Below are positions 28,775 through 40,317 of a stretch of DNA of 64,000 bases, one piece after another. How positions within the stretch are numbered: the stretch's first letter is position 1; every line of letters begins with the position of its first letter. Source of the DNA: Axinella damicornis (Eukaryota; Porifera; Demospongiae; Axinellida; Axinellidae); assembly GCA_963931865.1 (NCBI GenBank), contig OZ007517.1:3724164-3788163 (forward strand), written 5' to 3'. The position numbers and the translations under genes are program-made. The notes below the pieces were generated by a model. It saw only the letters and a list, made by a program, of their open reading frames with translations, was not told where the DNA came from and ran no database searches.

Positions 28775-29930
28775 AGAAGAGGGGAGGCATGGGAGGCATG
28801 TAGCCTAATCAGATGTTACATGTATGTACGTATGTAGCAATTTATGATTGCAAATCAACAGAGGGTGATTGGAAGGAGACAGCATGGAGGGACAGGGGTA
28901 TAGCTACACCCAGTGAAATACTTCTTCAGGGCTGTGATGGCCTAGCTAGCTGGTAAAAAAAATATTGTTTGTTCAATAGTCACCTATACATGTTATATAG
29001 TGTGCAGGATCAAGTTAGCAAGCTAGCTATCACTGTAATTTGAGAGCTTAAGCTTCAGAAGAGACTGATCAAGCAATCAAGGACAATTCGTGCAAATTAA
29101 AAATCTTGATCCCGGTCACAGTGGCATCTAACAATTAAATTAAAACAGCATGTTGAAATTGCTTCCACACTTATGGAAACACGGTAGCTACTATATTTGC
29201 CATGCCAAGTACTTCAGTGGCTCCTGTTTCCACAGTAGACAGGTCACAACACATTCACAATGATGACTAGATTCATATCTAGCTAGTATGACCATGGTGG
29301 CTATCTCTGCAAGGTTTGTTTCTGAACTCCCTAAGCTTATACACAGCTAGGACTGTCTAGCTATATCTTCCTCCCTGTCTTCTTTCTTTACTTTCCCTTC
29401 CCCTCCACCTGATACTTACTTTCACCCAATTGGACAAGTGGAGTCTCAAGCCCAGCTGTCATAGCAATGTCGATCTCGTTCCCAGACGCCATACCTTGTC
29501 AAATTTTATTCCCAAGCGGCATAGGGTCTGGGCGCCATCCTACTCAACAGTATTCGGAGTCAACTACAAGGACAGCAACAGAAGGAGCTCCAGTGGCAGA
29601 GGCCTACCAGAGGAGGCCAACGGCATCGGTGACCGAAGAAAAACGACAGAGACAGAATCACGCTCATCACAATCCACAGTTCACGCGTGCACAGGAAGTT
29701 ACCCGCCAAATTTGAACAGCTCGCGGATGCCGACCAATCAGATCACTGCGTTGCCGGAGCGTGCACGCCGGCATGCACGCGTTTGCAGCCAGGCTCTGCG
29801 AGTATATAAACCGAGTCCAGTTGTGTCCAAGTCATTCGGGTTAGGTTTAGCTCGGGTGAGGTTAAGGTGAGGTGAGCCCTCACCCTAACTTTACCCTTGC
29901 TGAACCTTTCACCGCCAGGGTAAGTTCGGG
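26790..29930. other. 3.1-kb intergenic stretch without a supported gene
   Basis: There is a G tract of about 35 bases at 28739-28773. Near 29474-29540 CGTTCCCAGACGCCATACC and GGCATAGGGTCTGGGCG form a short inverted pair related to the MITE family. A 146-codon frame at 29430-29870 overlaps that repeat and has no recognisable domain, so I do not call it a gene. Confidence 0.4.
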
Positions 29931-29936
29931 TATAGG

Positions 29937-30190
29937 TAGTGGGGTGGGAGCATGGGGGGTGGGGCTGGGGGGTGGGAGCATGGGAGGGTGGGGAGCATGG
30001 GAGGGTGGGGAGCATGGGAGGGTGGGGAGCATGGGAGGGTGGGGAGCATGGGAGGGTGGGAGCATGGGAGGGTGGGAGCATGGGAGGGTGGGGAGCATGG
30101 GAGGGTGGGAGCATGGGAGGGTGGGAGTGGGAGCATGGGGTGGGGCTGGGGTGGGTGGGAGCATGGGGGTGGGTGCATGAGGGTGGGAGC
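29937..30190 (+). repeat. GGGAGCATGGGAGGGTGG minisatellite
   Basis: Thirteen or more copies of a 17-18 bp G-rich unit run in tandem, fading into a GGGTGCATGAGGG variant up to about 30250. Pro/His- or Gly/Trp-rich frames here are artefacts. The G-rich strand could form quadruplexes. Confidence 0.95.
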
Positions 30191-30431
30191 ATTGTGAGTG
30201 TGGGGTGTGGCTGGGTGAGGGTGCATGAGGGGTGGGTGTGTGGTGTGGTTCATGCAAGATGGTGAGTGTGGGGGTTGCTGTTATGACTACAGCAATAATT
30301 ATTGTTTCAAGAATAAGAGATGACTATCGTTTTATTGTTTGAGCAACAATGTTGCAAGTGCTGAAACTCATGGTTTCATAATTGTGCAAAAGGTTGCATT
30401 TTGGTATTCTAGAAAGCTCTTCCTGTGCTTA

Positions 30432-30474
30432 GTGGTCGTTCCCAGGCTGCAACTGCCGACTGGGAACGAGGTTA
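30432..30474. repeat. MITE-end palindrome in the SSX2IP 5' flank
   Basis: CGTTCCCAGGCTGC and CCGACTGGGAACGAGGTTAG face each other about 60 bases before the SSX2IP start codon. It is a remnant of the TAGCCTCGTTCCCAG family inside the probable promoter or 5' UTR. Confidence 0.55.
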
Positions 30475-30534
30475 GCGCCGGCCGCCATTGGCCGCATAGT
30501 ATGGCGTGCGATCCTGTTGTCTTGTTTCGGAGTC

Positions 30535-33500
30535 ATGGCGGATTCCCCCTCGACTGTATCCGACCAGAGTGAAGACAGTGGTTTGCTTGAGAATGAATTT
30601 TGCACACCAGGCGTTTCCAACGTCGAATACCTGCATCAGGTTGGCTCAAGTTTCATCATTGGGGAATGCAGTGGTAATATATAGCTCTGAGGGTTTCATG
30701 GTAAATATTGGGCCCCCTCAGGTATTTTATAATACATATTTACAACTACACAGCTGTTCTGGAGAAACAGTGTACTAGCCTCGTTCCCAGTCCCACGCCC
30801 AGCTTGCCGTCGCTGCTTAGTACAGTAAAGCGGGGAGGGCCTGGTACATTTCCTCACGTGAGTGACGTCAAGGGTAGAAAGGGGTAGAAAGACCGGAAGT
30901 TTAATGTGGGCGTAGTGGGTCTTAGAACAGCAAGAAGAGCGAAGGTACCAGGTAACACACCACACGTATCTAGCTAGCGGGGGGCGACTGTCATACTCAC
31001 CGAGCGTTGAACGTGTAGATGGCTGAATAACACGCAAAACGTAGCGTCTTCGTTCTGAAAATTTTGCCATTTTTCGATTACGTCATGCTCACGTGAGGAA
31101 ATGTACCAGGCCCTCCCCGCTTTACCGTACTAAGCAGCGACGAAAAGCTGGGCGTGGGACTGGGAACGAGGCTAACAGTGTACCACGTTTAGTCTCTGTC
31201 CTGTAGACCCATTGCAGCTGATGTCATCACCAAGGGGGTGACACTCATATTCGCGGTAGTCACAGCTGCTACCGGGCTTATTGGCGAATCTTGTCCCTGT
31301 ATACTAAAGAAGGGGTGGAGTTGCTATGCATTTCTTATTCTTCCGTATATTATCGGGCCATGGGCAAAAATGGAGGCAACTGCCTCCTTTGCCTCATTGC
31401 TAGCTACGCCCTAGTGTGCACGCGGTCAAATGGTCAATGGCTGAAATACAGCACAGTCGAACGGTCAAGAGCCTTTTTGTGATGCAGTCAAGTGCAAAAA
31501 TAACAGTGTACCACATTATACCAGGAGCGCATAATGATGCGCTCCTGATTATACATATTTCACATCTCCAGGAGTTGCAGACCATTGGTCTTCCGTCTGT
31601 CCTCGTGGGTAAGAGCACGCAGCCCGACACGGTACAGCTGGTGAACACTGTGTACAGACTACTGCAGCTGCACAGGCACAGTACCAAGAGTATCGATGAG
31701 CTCAAGGCAAGGTCCGTGTACATGGGATTTGCCCGTAAAGTTATATACCTGTACCAGTATTTTTGATGCCAGTAGAAGTATTTTTGTGAAGTGTAGGGAC
31801 ACTAGCTCGTATTTTGTGGTTCAGCATTCTGTAGTTTACGTACACCAAGGGATCTGGGATGTGGCTGAGCACTGCATGTGTTTAATCCTCATGGTTTCAA
31901 CTCAAGCTCACCTCCTCCATGTGCTGATACATCGGATAGAGAAATGGGGCAAAATCGTAGCATGGCAAAGTTAGGGAGGGAGGCATGAGGAGAGTGGGCA
32001 TGAGTTACGTACCTTGCATAATGCTCTTGGGTATTTTTCAATGCCTCTCTCCCCCTCCCTCCCTCCCCCCTCTCCCCTTCCCCCTCCCCCTTCCCCCTCT
32101 CCCCCTCCCCCCTCTCCCCTCCCCCCTCCCCCCTCTCCCCTCTCCCCCCCTCCCCCCCTCCCCCCCAAAACCTGCTGTTAGTGTATGTCTGTAAGCTGTT
32201 GTTGCCCATATCAGGTGCGTCGTCTGAAGCTGAGCTTACAGTACAAGGAGACTCAGTTCAGCCATGACAGCAGGAAGAGGGAGAAGGAGTACGAGAGAGA
32301 AACTAGGACAGGTGGGTTTGTTCACATGTGCAAGTACATAGCTGCTTGTCTAGGAGTACAATAATCGGTATGTAGGAAACTTTGTGTCAGTCTTATATGT
32401 AGCCTCATTCCCATACCATATAGAGAAATGGCCTGGCAACTTTTGTGAGTTCAAACTGTAACGTTTGACGGGCACTGCACTTGCACCATTCAAGCAGTGA
32501 ATATTGCATTATATAATAGTTACGATTTTCCAGCTGCTGAGATGCTATTTAAAGCCCACCACCCTTCAACAGAAAACAAAGGGTTGGTGGGATTCGAACC
32601 CAGGACTGAGCCTGAGCTGACCACTAGAGACTCTCACCCTACCAGTGCACTAGCCTCGTTCCCAGGCCCACACGCGGAACGCGGCCTGGTTTTCACCAGG
32701 CCCACACGCGGAACGCGGCCTGGTTGTCACCAGGCCCACTTCTGTAAAATTCCCGTATGTGCACAGTCAGCATAACAGCGTAAGCGATTACATTCCTCAC
32801 TTGGATGCATTCGAAATCACGCGGAAGGTATACGTAGCTGTTGGTAATGGCTAAGTAGAAAGTCCTTGCCAAGGAGGTGAGTCTTGAAGGCTAGAACAGC
32901 CGTTTTATCAAACGGCTACACTTTTCATGGGGTAAAGAATGTAATTACTACGCAGTAATTTGCAATGGACGAACGTGATTCGCCTACCCGAAATCAAGAC
33001 TACTGAGCTCAGCACATACGGGAATTTTGCCAAGTGTCACCAGGCCCACTTCCGCGTTCCCCGTGAGGGCCTGGGAACAAGGCTGCCAGTGCACCACCAC
33101 ACACCCAGAACAAGTAGTGATGCTACGTACTGATCCCGCTTTGTGCATCTGAATGTCTTGCAGGGTTTTTTTACTAGCCTTGTGTGATTCAGCATTAATG
33201 GGTGATACATTTTCGGCCCGTGACCTTTAACAGTTGCCCAATGAGGAAGCCAAAAATACTGGTCCCATGGGGGACCACAATAGACATGCAGGTTCCGCTG
33301 TAAATGTGTGCCGGACTCAGAATTTGTTACCACCGGAAGAGTATACAAGTGATAATTTATGGCTGCTTTAGCCCTTTAGGGCCCATAGCGCCAAATGTCG
33401 TCATAATACTTTCAGCTTCGTGACTTCCGGCAATGTCCTTGGGATAGGTTCTGCAACAGCAGAAAGGGCGGGACAAGGGGAGGTGGGTGGGTGCACCCTG

Positions 33501-36500
33501 AGGGTGAAAACAGCATGGCCGTGTCTGGGCTCCGTGGTACGTAGAAAGGTCTTGGTCGGCACTGGGAGGGCCATTTCCGCCCTTTTTGGCATAATGGACT
33601 TAGAAAGTAGCTGTCTTGCCTTGTAGGCCCTCCATTTCCAGTGTTCATGGTCCGTTTTATAGCTATGGCAGGTTGGCCACTTCTTGGGAGGCTTGATTGC
33701 AAGTTCGTTAGTTGGTGGGTGTGGTTAAGTCACGTATATGCTTAGTGTAGCGGAAATTACCTGTGTTAGCAGTTTCGAGGCCAGCAACGCCAGGGAACAG
33801 AAATTAGGGTATGTTTAAGTGTTCTATAGACTGAAAATGACCTAGAGAAAGAAATTTTTGGGCCCTAAAGAGTTAATTAAGCAGGTCATTTAGTGCAACT
33901 GGGACCAGCAGTAGTGACCGTAATAGAGAGTTGGCTGCCACGGTGACCACTATAGACATGTTCCCCATTTACTGCGAGCTGGTGGGGTGGTTTGTGTGAC
34001 AAGGCAGTGCAGTTTGTAGGGCTGTCACAGTACGGCAAATTGGCATATATTGCATATTGCATGCAAGATGTTCACAATATATTGCTGTATTGCAATACAC
34101 AGATGTGGTTACTAAACCAGTAACAGGAAGAGCAAGTATACGTTCAGCAAGTCTTAAAACTACAAGAAGGTTAACGCCTTAGGTTTTCATACAGAAAAAG
34201 AAGTTTGTCAACATTTTCAGGCAAAAGACAGGATCTCTTGCCATTTACGAGGTTGTCTGCCGAGCTAAACAGCCTTTCGCTGGGCACACTTGTGGCACAA
34301 TACATGCAACACGCTGCAATATATTGCCCTACGCAATATATCGATATGTCGAAGTAAGTGTATTGAATTGTATTGCGATACGTCGTATTGCAATATAGCT
34401 ACATGTTGATATAATATTATTGTGACAGCCCTAGCAGTTTGTATGGAAGAATGAAAACCAAAGTGTCCATCTTGTTTCACCCTTTCCTCCTCCCATCTCC
34501 CAGCTGGTGTCAGACAAGAGTCAGGACCGACGACTGGGAATGAGCATCCTCAACTCCCTGCACCGGGCAGAAGGGAAGAGAAAAACATGGAACAAACCAG
34601 GAAGGTAGGTACACACATAGCTGTCTTCCTTTCTTCCTGAAGGGGATAGTATACATTGTAATCGAATTGCAGGCATTCTCAGCCTGTAAACAAAGTCCGA
34701 GGGCTGACATATGCTGGGCTGGAGAATAATCATGCAGCTCTCTTATGAGCTGACCAGAATTTAATGCAGGCCCCACCCCCTGGATAAGGAGGGCGTAGCC
34801 TGGCTGGAGCTATAATGCTGCTATATACAACTTTGCTCCTCACCCCCATAGGCAGCATTGCAGCTGTGTATTTGTGGGAGACTAACTCATTTAAAATCTT
34901 GTAGGCTACATGTACCTCTGTGTACCTAGCAAAGCTGGAAATCTGATTTGTTTATGTATCCACAGATTCCACAATGTAGTAGTAGTAGTAGTAGTGGTTA
35001 AGGAGGAATGCAATCATTGTGGCCCCCACCATATTTGGTATGGGTACTCAGTCTTGATTTCGGGTAGGCGAATCACGTTCGTCCTTTGCCAATTATTGCA
35101 TAGTAATTACATTCTTTGCCCCGTGAAAAGTGTAGCCGTTTGATAAAACCGCTGTTCTAGCCTTCAAGACTCACCTCTGGTTGATCCTTGGCAAGGACTT
35201 TCTACTCAGCCATCACCAACAGCTACCTTCCGCCAAGGGCGCATCGAGCCGCCGAAGGCGGCGAGAGGGCATGCAACTTCCTATAGCGCACGTATAGACG
35301 GCATAGTGCTGAGTGTTACTAAAAATAACGTTTCCGGTTAAGCACGTGAAATTGCGTGCACGGTTCGGTTACGGACGTTCAACGGAACTTATTCCTTGGG
35401 CAAGGAAGATGAGTGCTACCGATGTCGGTACAGAAACGCCTTCCAAGCGATCTCTAGCCCAAGTACTTCTTCTAGTCCGGGTAGCTCTCCTACCAGTGTA
35501 GCAGGCCAAAATTCGGAGAAAGTATCGCCGGATGCAAACAACATTCGCCGCTCTCGACAACAGCACAACGGCTGTTGCGTAAGTTGGAGGGAGGGAATGA
35601 TAGCATCGAAAGGAGCTCACGCTAGGTAGCTAGGTTCTTGTCAAAGACGCTACAGACGGAATATCAGCCATCTCGATCGAAAAAGTGACCGCATAAGGGG
35701 CGCGCGTCTATGGTTCACGTGCTTATACAGTCCAAATTTGAATTCTATATTTAGTAACACTCAGCATTTTGCCGTCTATGTACGTTGCATGCCCTCTCGC
35801 CGCCTTCGGCGGCTCGATGCGCCCTTGCTTCCGCGTGATTTCGAATGCATCCAAGTAAGGAATGTAATCACTTACACAGTTATGCTGACTGTGCACATAC
35901 GGGAATTTTACCATGTGTCACCAGGCCCTCTTCCGCGTTCCGCGTGAGGGCCTGGGTACGAGGCTAGTAAATGATGAGGAGTACACGGAGGCATATACAT
36001 GCAAGCAACATTGACCTATTGAACAAGGGAACCTGACGACTGCTGGATTGACAAGGGATAAGGCTTGCCCACCAATAGACCCCACACCCAGTGTCTAGGA
36101 CAGTGTATTGCACATGTTGAGTTCAAAGGTCTACGTATCAATAACCGTAGCCACTTGTAGGATTCTCTGTGTGTGGTGTGCCACACCCACATTCACTGAG
36201 GTCACAGTCTAGACAAGACAGTGTGTCCCTGGGTGGTGTTCTTGTGGGCGCTCACTTAACCTCTGGCTTACTGCTGGCAAGTTGGCGGGAATGTTAGAAG
36301 GAAGCTAGGACAGCGATCTGTATGAGGTTTTGATATGCCTAGTTTAGGGCTTCAACAGAAGGCAAACCAACAGCTGTTTCCTGGACCCATACCGTAGTTG
36401 CAGTTAATTTTGCGGTGGGGAAATTTTCGTGGTATTCGCGGATGAAGTAAAACCGCGAATATTAAATGTGTGGAATATTTTTCCACAGTTAGGCACTAGC

Positions 36501-38045
36501 GTGCTAGGCATAACAGTTACTGTCCTTCGTGTTCCTGGGCTCACGCTCACACAGTAGCTCTTCCCCGGCAGTTGCTTCGTTGTAGACGTGGTAGCCACGC
36601 ATACACAGCTCGATTGCTAACTCGTCCTCCATCGGCGGAATCGTACGTTGTGAGCGGAATTTTTTTTAATGTAATCCGCGAAAATTTCCCTCCGCGAAAT
36701 GTATGTGTATCACATTTAGTGTCTAGACCGCAAAATTATTGCTACGCGAAATAATCGGCAACTACGGTACTCATGGACTACAGAAAGACATATGGGCATA
36801 CACTTTGAGCTGGGGTAGGACATCCATTGTGAACCACCTGAATGTTGAGGAGTGGAGCACCTCATCTTCACACTCTCTTGACTAGACCCTGGTGACGACA
36901 TCCACCTGGTCCACTCTTTGGGCTGTACACATCTATGCCACAGCCTCTCTACATCTTTGTCTTCTGTAGCAACACCTGTCCTGATTTGCTACAGCAATGG
37001 CAGGTGGGGCTGGAGATTTTGGATGACTGATTTCGGGTTGCATGTGCCTCCCTCACGAACTGAACCTCACCAGAGGTCCCTTTTGGTGGCCTGTAGTTCT
37101 CCTGCTTGTAGAGCTGCCACTTCCACGCCATGTGCCATTTCATTGGCCTTCTGCAAGGTAAGGTCACTTTCAGCCAATAGTTTCTTCTGTATAGCTTTGC
37201 TCCGAAGTCCGCAAACTAGCCGATCCTTCAGAGCTTCTTCCAAGTGGCCACGAAGTCCACATTTGTCTGCCGCCATCCTACGAAGTGCTGTCAAGAACTC
37301 AGACACGCTCTCCATTTCTACTTGGGTCCTCTGATTGAGCTTAAATCGCTCCGCTATCACTGTCGACTTCAGCTTTGTCGTGGCCACCCCTAGCTCATCA
37401 TAAGTTTTGGTAGCCGGTTTGATAGGTGCCAATAAATTGCTCAGCAGTGGGTAGGCCTGAGGGCCCACCATGGTAAAGATAAAAAACGGCCGCCTTCCTA
37501 TTGCATTAGTTTCCACTTGAATATCTTGGGGTAAATAACGCTTGACAAACAAAACTGTTATTTGTTCCTTGGCTCCCTTTGGTTATGGTGTCTGCCCCAT
37601 GCTTTGAACCAACACTTTGTACTGCCATCTCGTTTACGGTATACAATGGATTGTTGTATTCATGGCTGCCACCTGTTAGTTGAGCTGGTTAGGAAGCCAC
37701 GGAGTTGGATTCCTGAAGGAAGCCAAGACGATTGCGGTGCCTACGAAAAGCAATGCAGTTACCCATTTTTGAGACTTCCATAGGAACTGTTTAGGTGTGG
37801 TTAGTGAGATTATCCTTTCTGCCGCACCATTCCAGAGTTCTCTACATGCAAAATCTGAGCAATAGCTATATTATTCTCTCTGTGCGGGTATTTCTTTGGG
37901 AACTCATGAGATTGTTTGTCTTAATTTACTGTCTGGTATTTTGCAGGTATTGAACAGAGCTTCCGAGACAAATGCCACCTGGTCAAGGATCACGTCGAGG
38001 AGCTGCGGCAGAGGATTGACAAACTGGAAACCAACCAACTTGAAG
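30535..38045 (+). CDS. SSX2IP (ADIP) orthologue, partial model
   Basis: Exon 1 (30535-30639) starts MADSPSTVSDQ and ends FCTPGVSNVEYLHQ. Exon 2 (from 31572) continues ELQTIGLPSVL and a helix with VYRLLQLHRHS. Exon 32215-32311 encodes TQFSHDSRKREKEYERE. Exon 34504-34604 encodes LVSDKSQDRRLGMSILNSL then HRAEGKRKTW. Exon 37947-38045 encodes FRDKCHLVKDHVEELRQRI. These follow the order of vertebrate SSX2IP (afadin- and alpha-actinin-binding protein), which works at centriolar satellites and spindle poles and at adherens junctions. Exons 1 and 2 join in phase. The vertebrate central coiled coil of about 75 residues is not found between exon 2 and 32215. Exon 32311 and 34504 do not join in phase, so small exons are missing from my model. 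The C-terminus was not found. Confidence 0.82.
30776..31174. mobile_element. MULE-like MITE (399 bp) in SSX2IP intron 1
   Basis: The ends are TAGCCTCGTTCCCAGTCCC and its complement. ACAGTGTAC is exactly duplicated at 30767-30775 and 31175-31183. It is a sister copy of 21747-22135. Confidence 0.92.
31240..31320 (+). repeat. Partial copy of the CACAGCTG / TTGACC dispersed repeat
   Basis: CGCGGTAGTCACAGCTGCTACCGGGCTTATTGGCG resembles, in rearranged order, the ends of the element at 20231-20433. The downstream AAGAAGGGGTGGAGTTGC matches its interior in reverse. Confidence 0.5.
32041..32167 (+). repeat. Long CT-rich tract before an SSX2IP exon
   Basis: About 127 bases of nearly pure C and T lie 48 bases upstream of the 32215 exon. 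It may act as an extended polypyrimidine tract. Confidence 0.85.
32575..33110 (-). pseudogene. tRNA-derived SINE or tRNA pseudogene split by a MITE
   Basis: On the - strand GGTTCGAATCC (32589-32602 region) is a perfect B box, followed by CACCAACCC. An A-box-like TGGTGCACTGG is reconstructed only across the MITE at 32651-33085, whose 9-bp target duplication CCAGTGCAC lies in that box. This is therefore a Pol III unit, probably a SINE head, broken by insertion. Confidence 0.6.
32651..33085. mobile_element. MULE-like MITE (435 bp) with 9-bp target duplication
   Basis: It starts TAGCCTCGTTCCCAGGCCC and ends GGGCCTGGGAACAAGGCTG. CCAGTGCAC is exactly duplicated at 32642-32650 and 33086-33094. CAGGCCCACACGCGGAACGCGGCCTGG is tandemly repeated near the left end. 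The interior matches the damaged copy at 35046-35966 in the opposite orientation. Confidence 0.9.
33366..33882. mobile_element. Inverted-repeat element with CTTTAGGGCCC ends
   Basis: CCCTTTAGGGCCCATAG near 33372 is inverted as TTTTTGGGCCCTAAAGAGTTAA near 33857-33880. There is no coding capacity. Confidence 0.55.
34017..34433. mobile_element. hAT-like MITE (417 bp) with 8-bp target duplication
   Basis: The ends are TAGGGCTGTCACAG and TGTGACAGCCCTA. GCAGTTTG is exactly duplicated at 34009-34016 and 34434-34441. Eight-base duplications and such ends fit the hAT superfamily. The interior is rich in ATATTGC motifs. Confidence 0.9.
35046..35966. mobile_element. Damaged copy of the 32651 MITE, interrupted by another element
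   Basis: The sequence from TCTTGATTTCGGGTAGGCG to the terminal GGGCCTGGGTACGAGGCTA is the reverse complement of the 32651-33085 element. The left terminus is missing, so this copy is truncated. A second element at 35234-35827 is inserted within it. Confidence 0.8.
35234..35827. mobile_element. 594-bp element with CAAGGGCGCATCGAGCC ends, 7-bp target duplication
   Basis: The inverted ends extend about 40 bp (CAAGGGCGCATCGAGCCGCC inward). Subterminal inverted blocks GACGGCAT, GTGCTGAGTGTTACTAAA follow. CTTCCGC is duplicated at 35227-35233 and 35828-35834, and the empty site is visible in the sister MITE at about 32815-32830. A 77-codon frame at 35396-35629 has no recognised domain. Confidence 0.85.
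35967..36389. other. SSX2IP intron sequence, no feature seen
   Basis: There are no supported exons or structured repeats. Confidence 0.4.
36390..36779. mobile_element. TA-flanked MITE with CCGTAGTTGC ends
   Basis: TACCGTAGTTGCAG at 36390 is inverted as CGGCAACTACGGTA ending near 36779, consistent with a TA target. CCGCGAA and CGCGAAA motifs repeat inside both halves. Confidence 0.7.
36900..37552 (-). pseudogene. Ty3/gypsy-type retrotransposon gag relic
   Basis: A 161-codon frame on the - strand (37552-37067) has the conserved core of metazoan Ty3-type Gag: RTQ, then SVSEFLTALRRMA, DRLVCGL, and an LL-AES-LTL helix. Beyond the stop another frame contains CHCCSKSGQ, a decayed zinc knuckle. No LTR, protease or polymerase could be recognised, and the adjoining sequence toward 36779 is a MITE. 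It is a broken fragment lying antisense in an SSX2IP intron. Confidence 0.75.
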
Positions 38046-40026
38046 GTCAGTGATGTCACTGATGGGCAACACTTGTGAGACACCGAGCTATTAGTCTCAC
38101 AATCATTAATCTTGGGCTAGGAATGAGATACAAGACTGGGATTTGCACCATTGTGATCAGCATGAGAGGAGCATTCAAATGATGTCAGTTTTGCTGTATG
38201 TTACATTTTGACCCAAAATCATGAAAAAACCATGGATTATAGCCTTTGGTCGAGTGCAATTTTCGTCAAAAATGTGACCAACAGTAAAATAGGACATCAT
38301 TTGAAAGCTCTTTTCATGCTGATCACAATGGTGCAATCCCCAGCTTCATATCTCCTTCGCATACTTAGTGACTTTCCTCAGACAATGGGTACATGGGGCA
38401 GGACCAAATGTTTGAGCTATGCACTATGCTATGTACATAGGTATCTTGGGCTAGGAATGAGATACAAGACTGGGATTTCGAGGACAACCATCAGACCTAT
38501 TTTGCATACAGAACTCTATTCATCTGGTAAAGTGCATGAGGCATGAAAAAGAATATATCATAGAAAAGAATCTTAGGACAGGAAACAAATGAAACCAAAA
38601 CAAGACAGCTAGCATGCATGCAAGATATGGCTATATAGTGCTGATATGAATCGCTCTTGTCTACAGGGTGTCCCACTGATGCCACAGTGATATGTGATGC
38701 AGATTTCTTGGGAAATGACAGTTATCGCTGTGTATTAGCATGTCATTAACTTCATGTTGTAGGCTGCCACTCACTATGAATGCCGCATGTAGCTCTCCTT
38801 ATATAATTATTTGAGTCAGAGACCCATGATTTTATGATGCTGATAGTTGGTCCCCAAATAATGCCACAATAGGATTAGCATTTTGTCACTTGTGATCGCA
38901 AAATCTGCATAAAAGTCTATTCGACAACATCCAGACGTTGGGGAATATTAAGGCAATCATCAATAGAGGAACAGGCCCCAAGAACTCAGCACACCGTCTC
39001 CACGGTTACGTTGTATTTATGGGTAGGGATGTGAGCTATTAGCATGCTCAGTCATGAACCTCATGTTCTATGACTTCTATCAGAACTTACCACAGGCAAG
39101 GACTTCTTGGAAGTTGCATGCTGTAGGAATCAGTGTACTTTTACGGGAAGAACGTCATGGATAGAGTAGTCTCCGGAGATTGCATGCAATTAATCACCTA
39201 ATATCTTGTGACATTAATTTTGATTCACTGATCAAATGCTGAACGTTGATCAGTACCCAGAATACATGTTCATCTTCAGACTCCAGGCTATGGCCGTTAA
39301 TTCTGGAGTACGTACGTATAATATTATATGGGGTCTGCAAGCGTTTAGCAATGGAACGGCTTCTAAATTGGAGTAATACATTGAAGGCCTAAACAATCAG
39401 CCAGATTTGCCGCAGGTTTGATCCTGAAGTCCTTAGAGCCACATTTCAAAATGTGCTGGTCGGGTAGGTGATCCTAGTGAGCACAGAATTACTGTAGATA
39501 TTACTGACTGTAGAAATGTTATAGGAAGACATTGCTGTAAAACTGATGATAGGGAGAGTACGCTATAATGTGAGACTGTTTCTGTGCTCTGAAAGTGTTG
39601 GACATGATGTTGAAGATCTTCATGGTACGTAGCATTAGATAAGGTAGCTGCTGCATGAAGAGCCCCATCATAATATTATGAGTTTTTCATGCTGCTGATG
39701 GGTGCTATCGCAAACAACAGTTCCCTTAGAGGGTCCACCTAATCGCAGAGTGCTGAGACACAATACTATACTTTGAAGTGCAGTGTCAGTGACAGCCTCT
39801 GTAATTCTTATTCTAAGATCCAATTTAGAGCAAGAAATTGCAATTCTATAGGAATATTTGCTGTGTAGTCCAAGTTAAGTAATTTCTAATTCCATACAAG
39901 AAGTTTGCAATTGGCAACTCAAGCTGCATGTATATCTGTGAAACTGCTTGTGGTTCTTCCTGAGGCATGAGATAGAATATGTTGCAATTGGGGTATAGAG
40001 GTCTGCCTGCATTTCCAGGAAAAGCT
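38046..40026. other. Nearly 2 kb without a supported gene
   Basis: ATCTTGGGCTAGGAATGAGATACAAGACTGGGATT occurs at 38110 and 38442. Sequence 38145-38185 is roughly inverted at 38297-38340, so a small folded repeat is present. No SSX2IP C-terminal exon could be recognised. I see nothing else in 38600-40026. Confidence 0.45.
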
Positions 40027-40165
40027 TAACTCTTTACCAACCATAAGAAACAGCTTAGGGAAGCAAAACCCTGTATTAAAGTATAACGCCTAGTATCATA
40101 TAAATTCTTATGGGCTTATGGGAGCTCATGACGGCTTTTGCAGTCATTGGTTGGTAAAGAGTTAA
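40027..40165. mobile_element. 139-bp MITE, TTAACTCTTTACCAACCA ends
   Basis: The 18-bp end at 40027-40044 is perfectly inverted at 40148-40165. The element begins and ends at TTAA. It abuts the 3' tail of the LINE. Confidence 0.8.
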
Positions 40166-40317
40166 GGTCTTGAAGTTCACTGTTTCACTAGAAAACCAGC
40201 TGATAATATAATTTTTTTCTTTTTTTTTTTCTTTTTTTTTTTCTATAAAACTTTATGCAAATGCAAAGGACATAGTGAATAGTGAAAAACACTAATACAA
40301 GCACATGCTCATACAAA

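Noticed and set aside
28289..28837. 182-codon frame
   Set aside because: It ends in a poly-G artefact and has no recognisable domain, splice sites or start context.
29743..30265. Pro/His-rich and Gly/Trp-rich frames of 80-149 codons
   Set aside because: Minisatellite artefacts, present in several frames on both strands at once.
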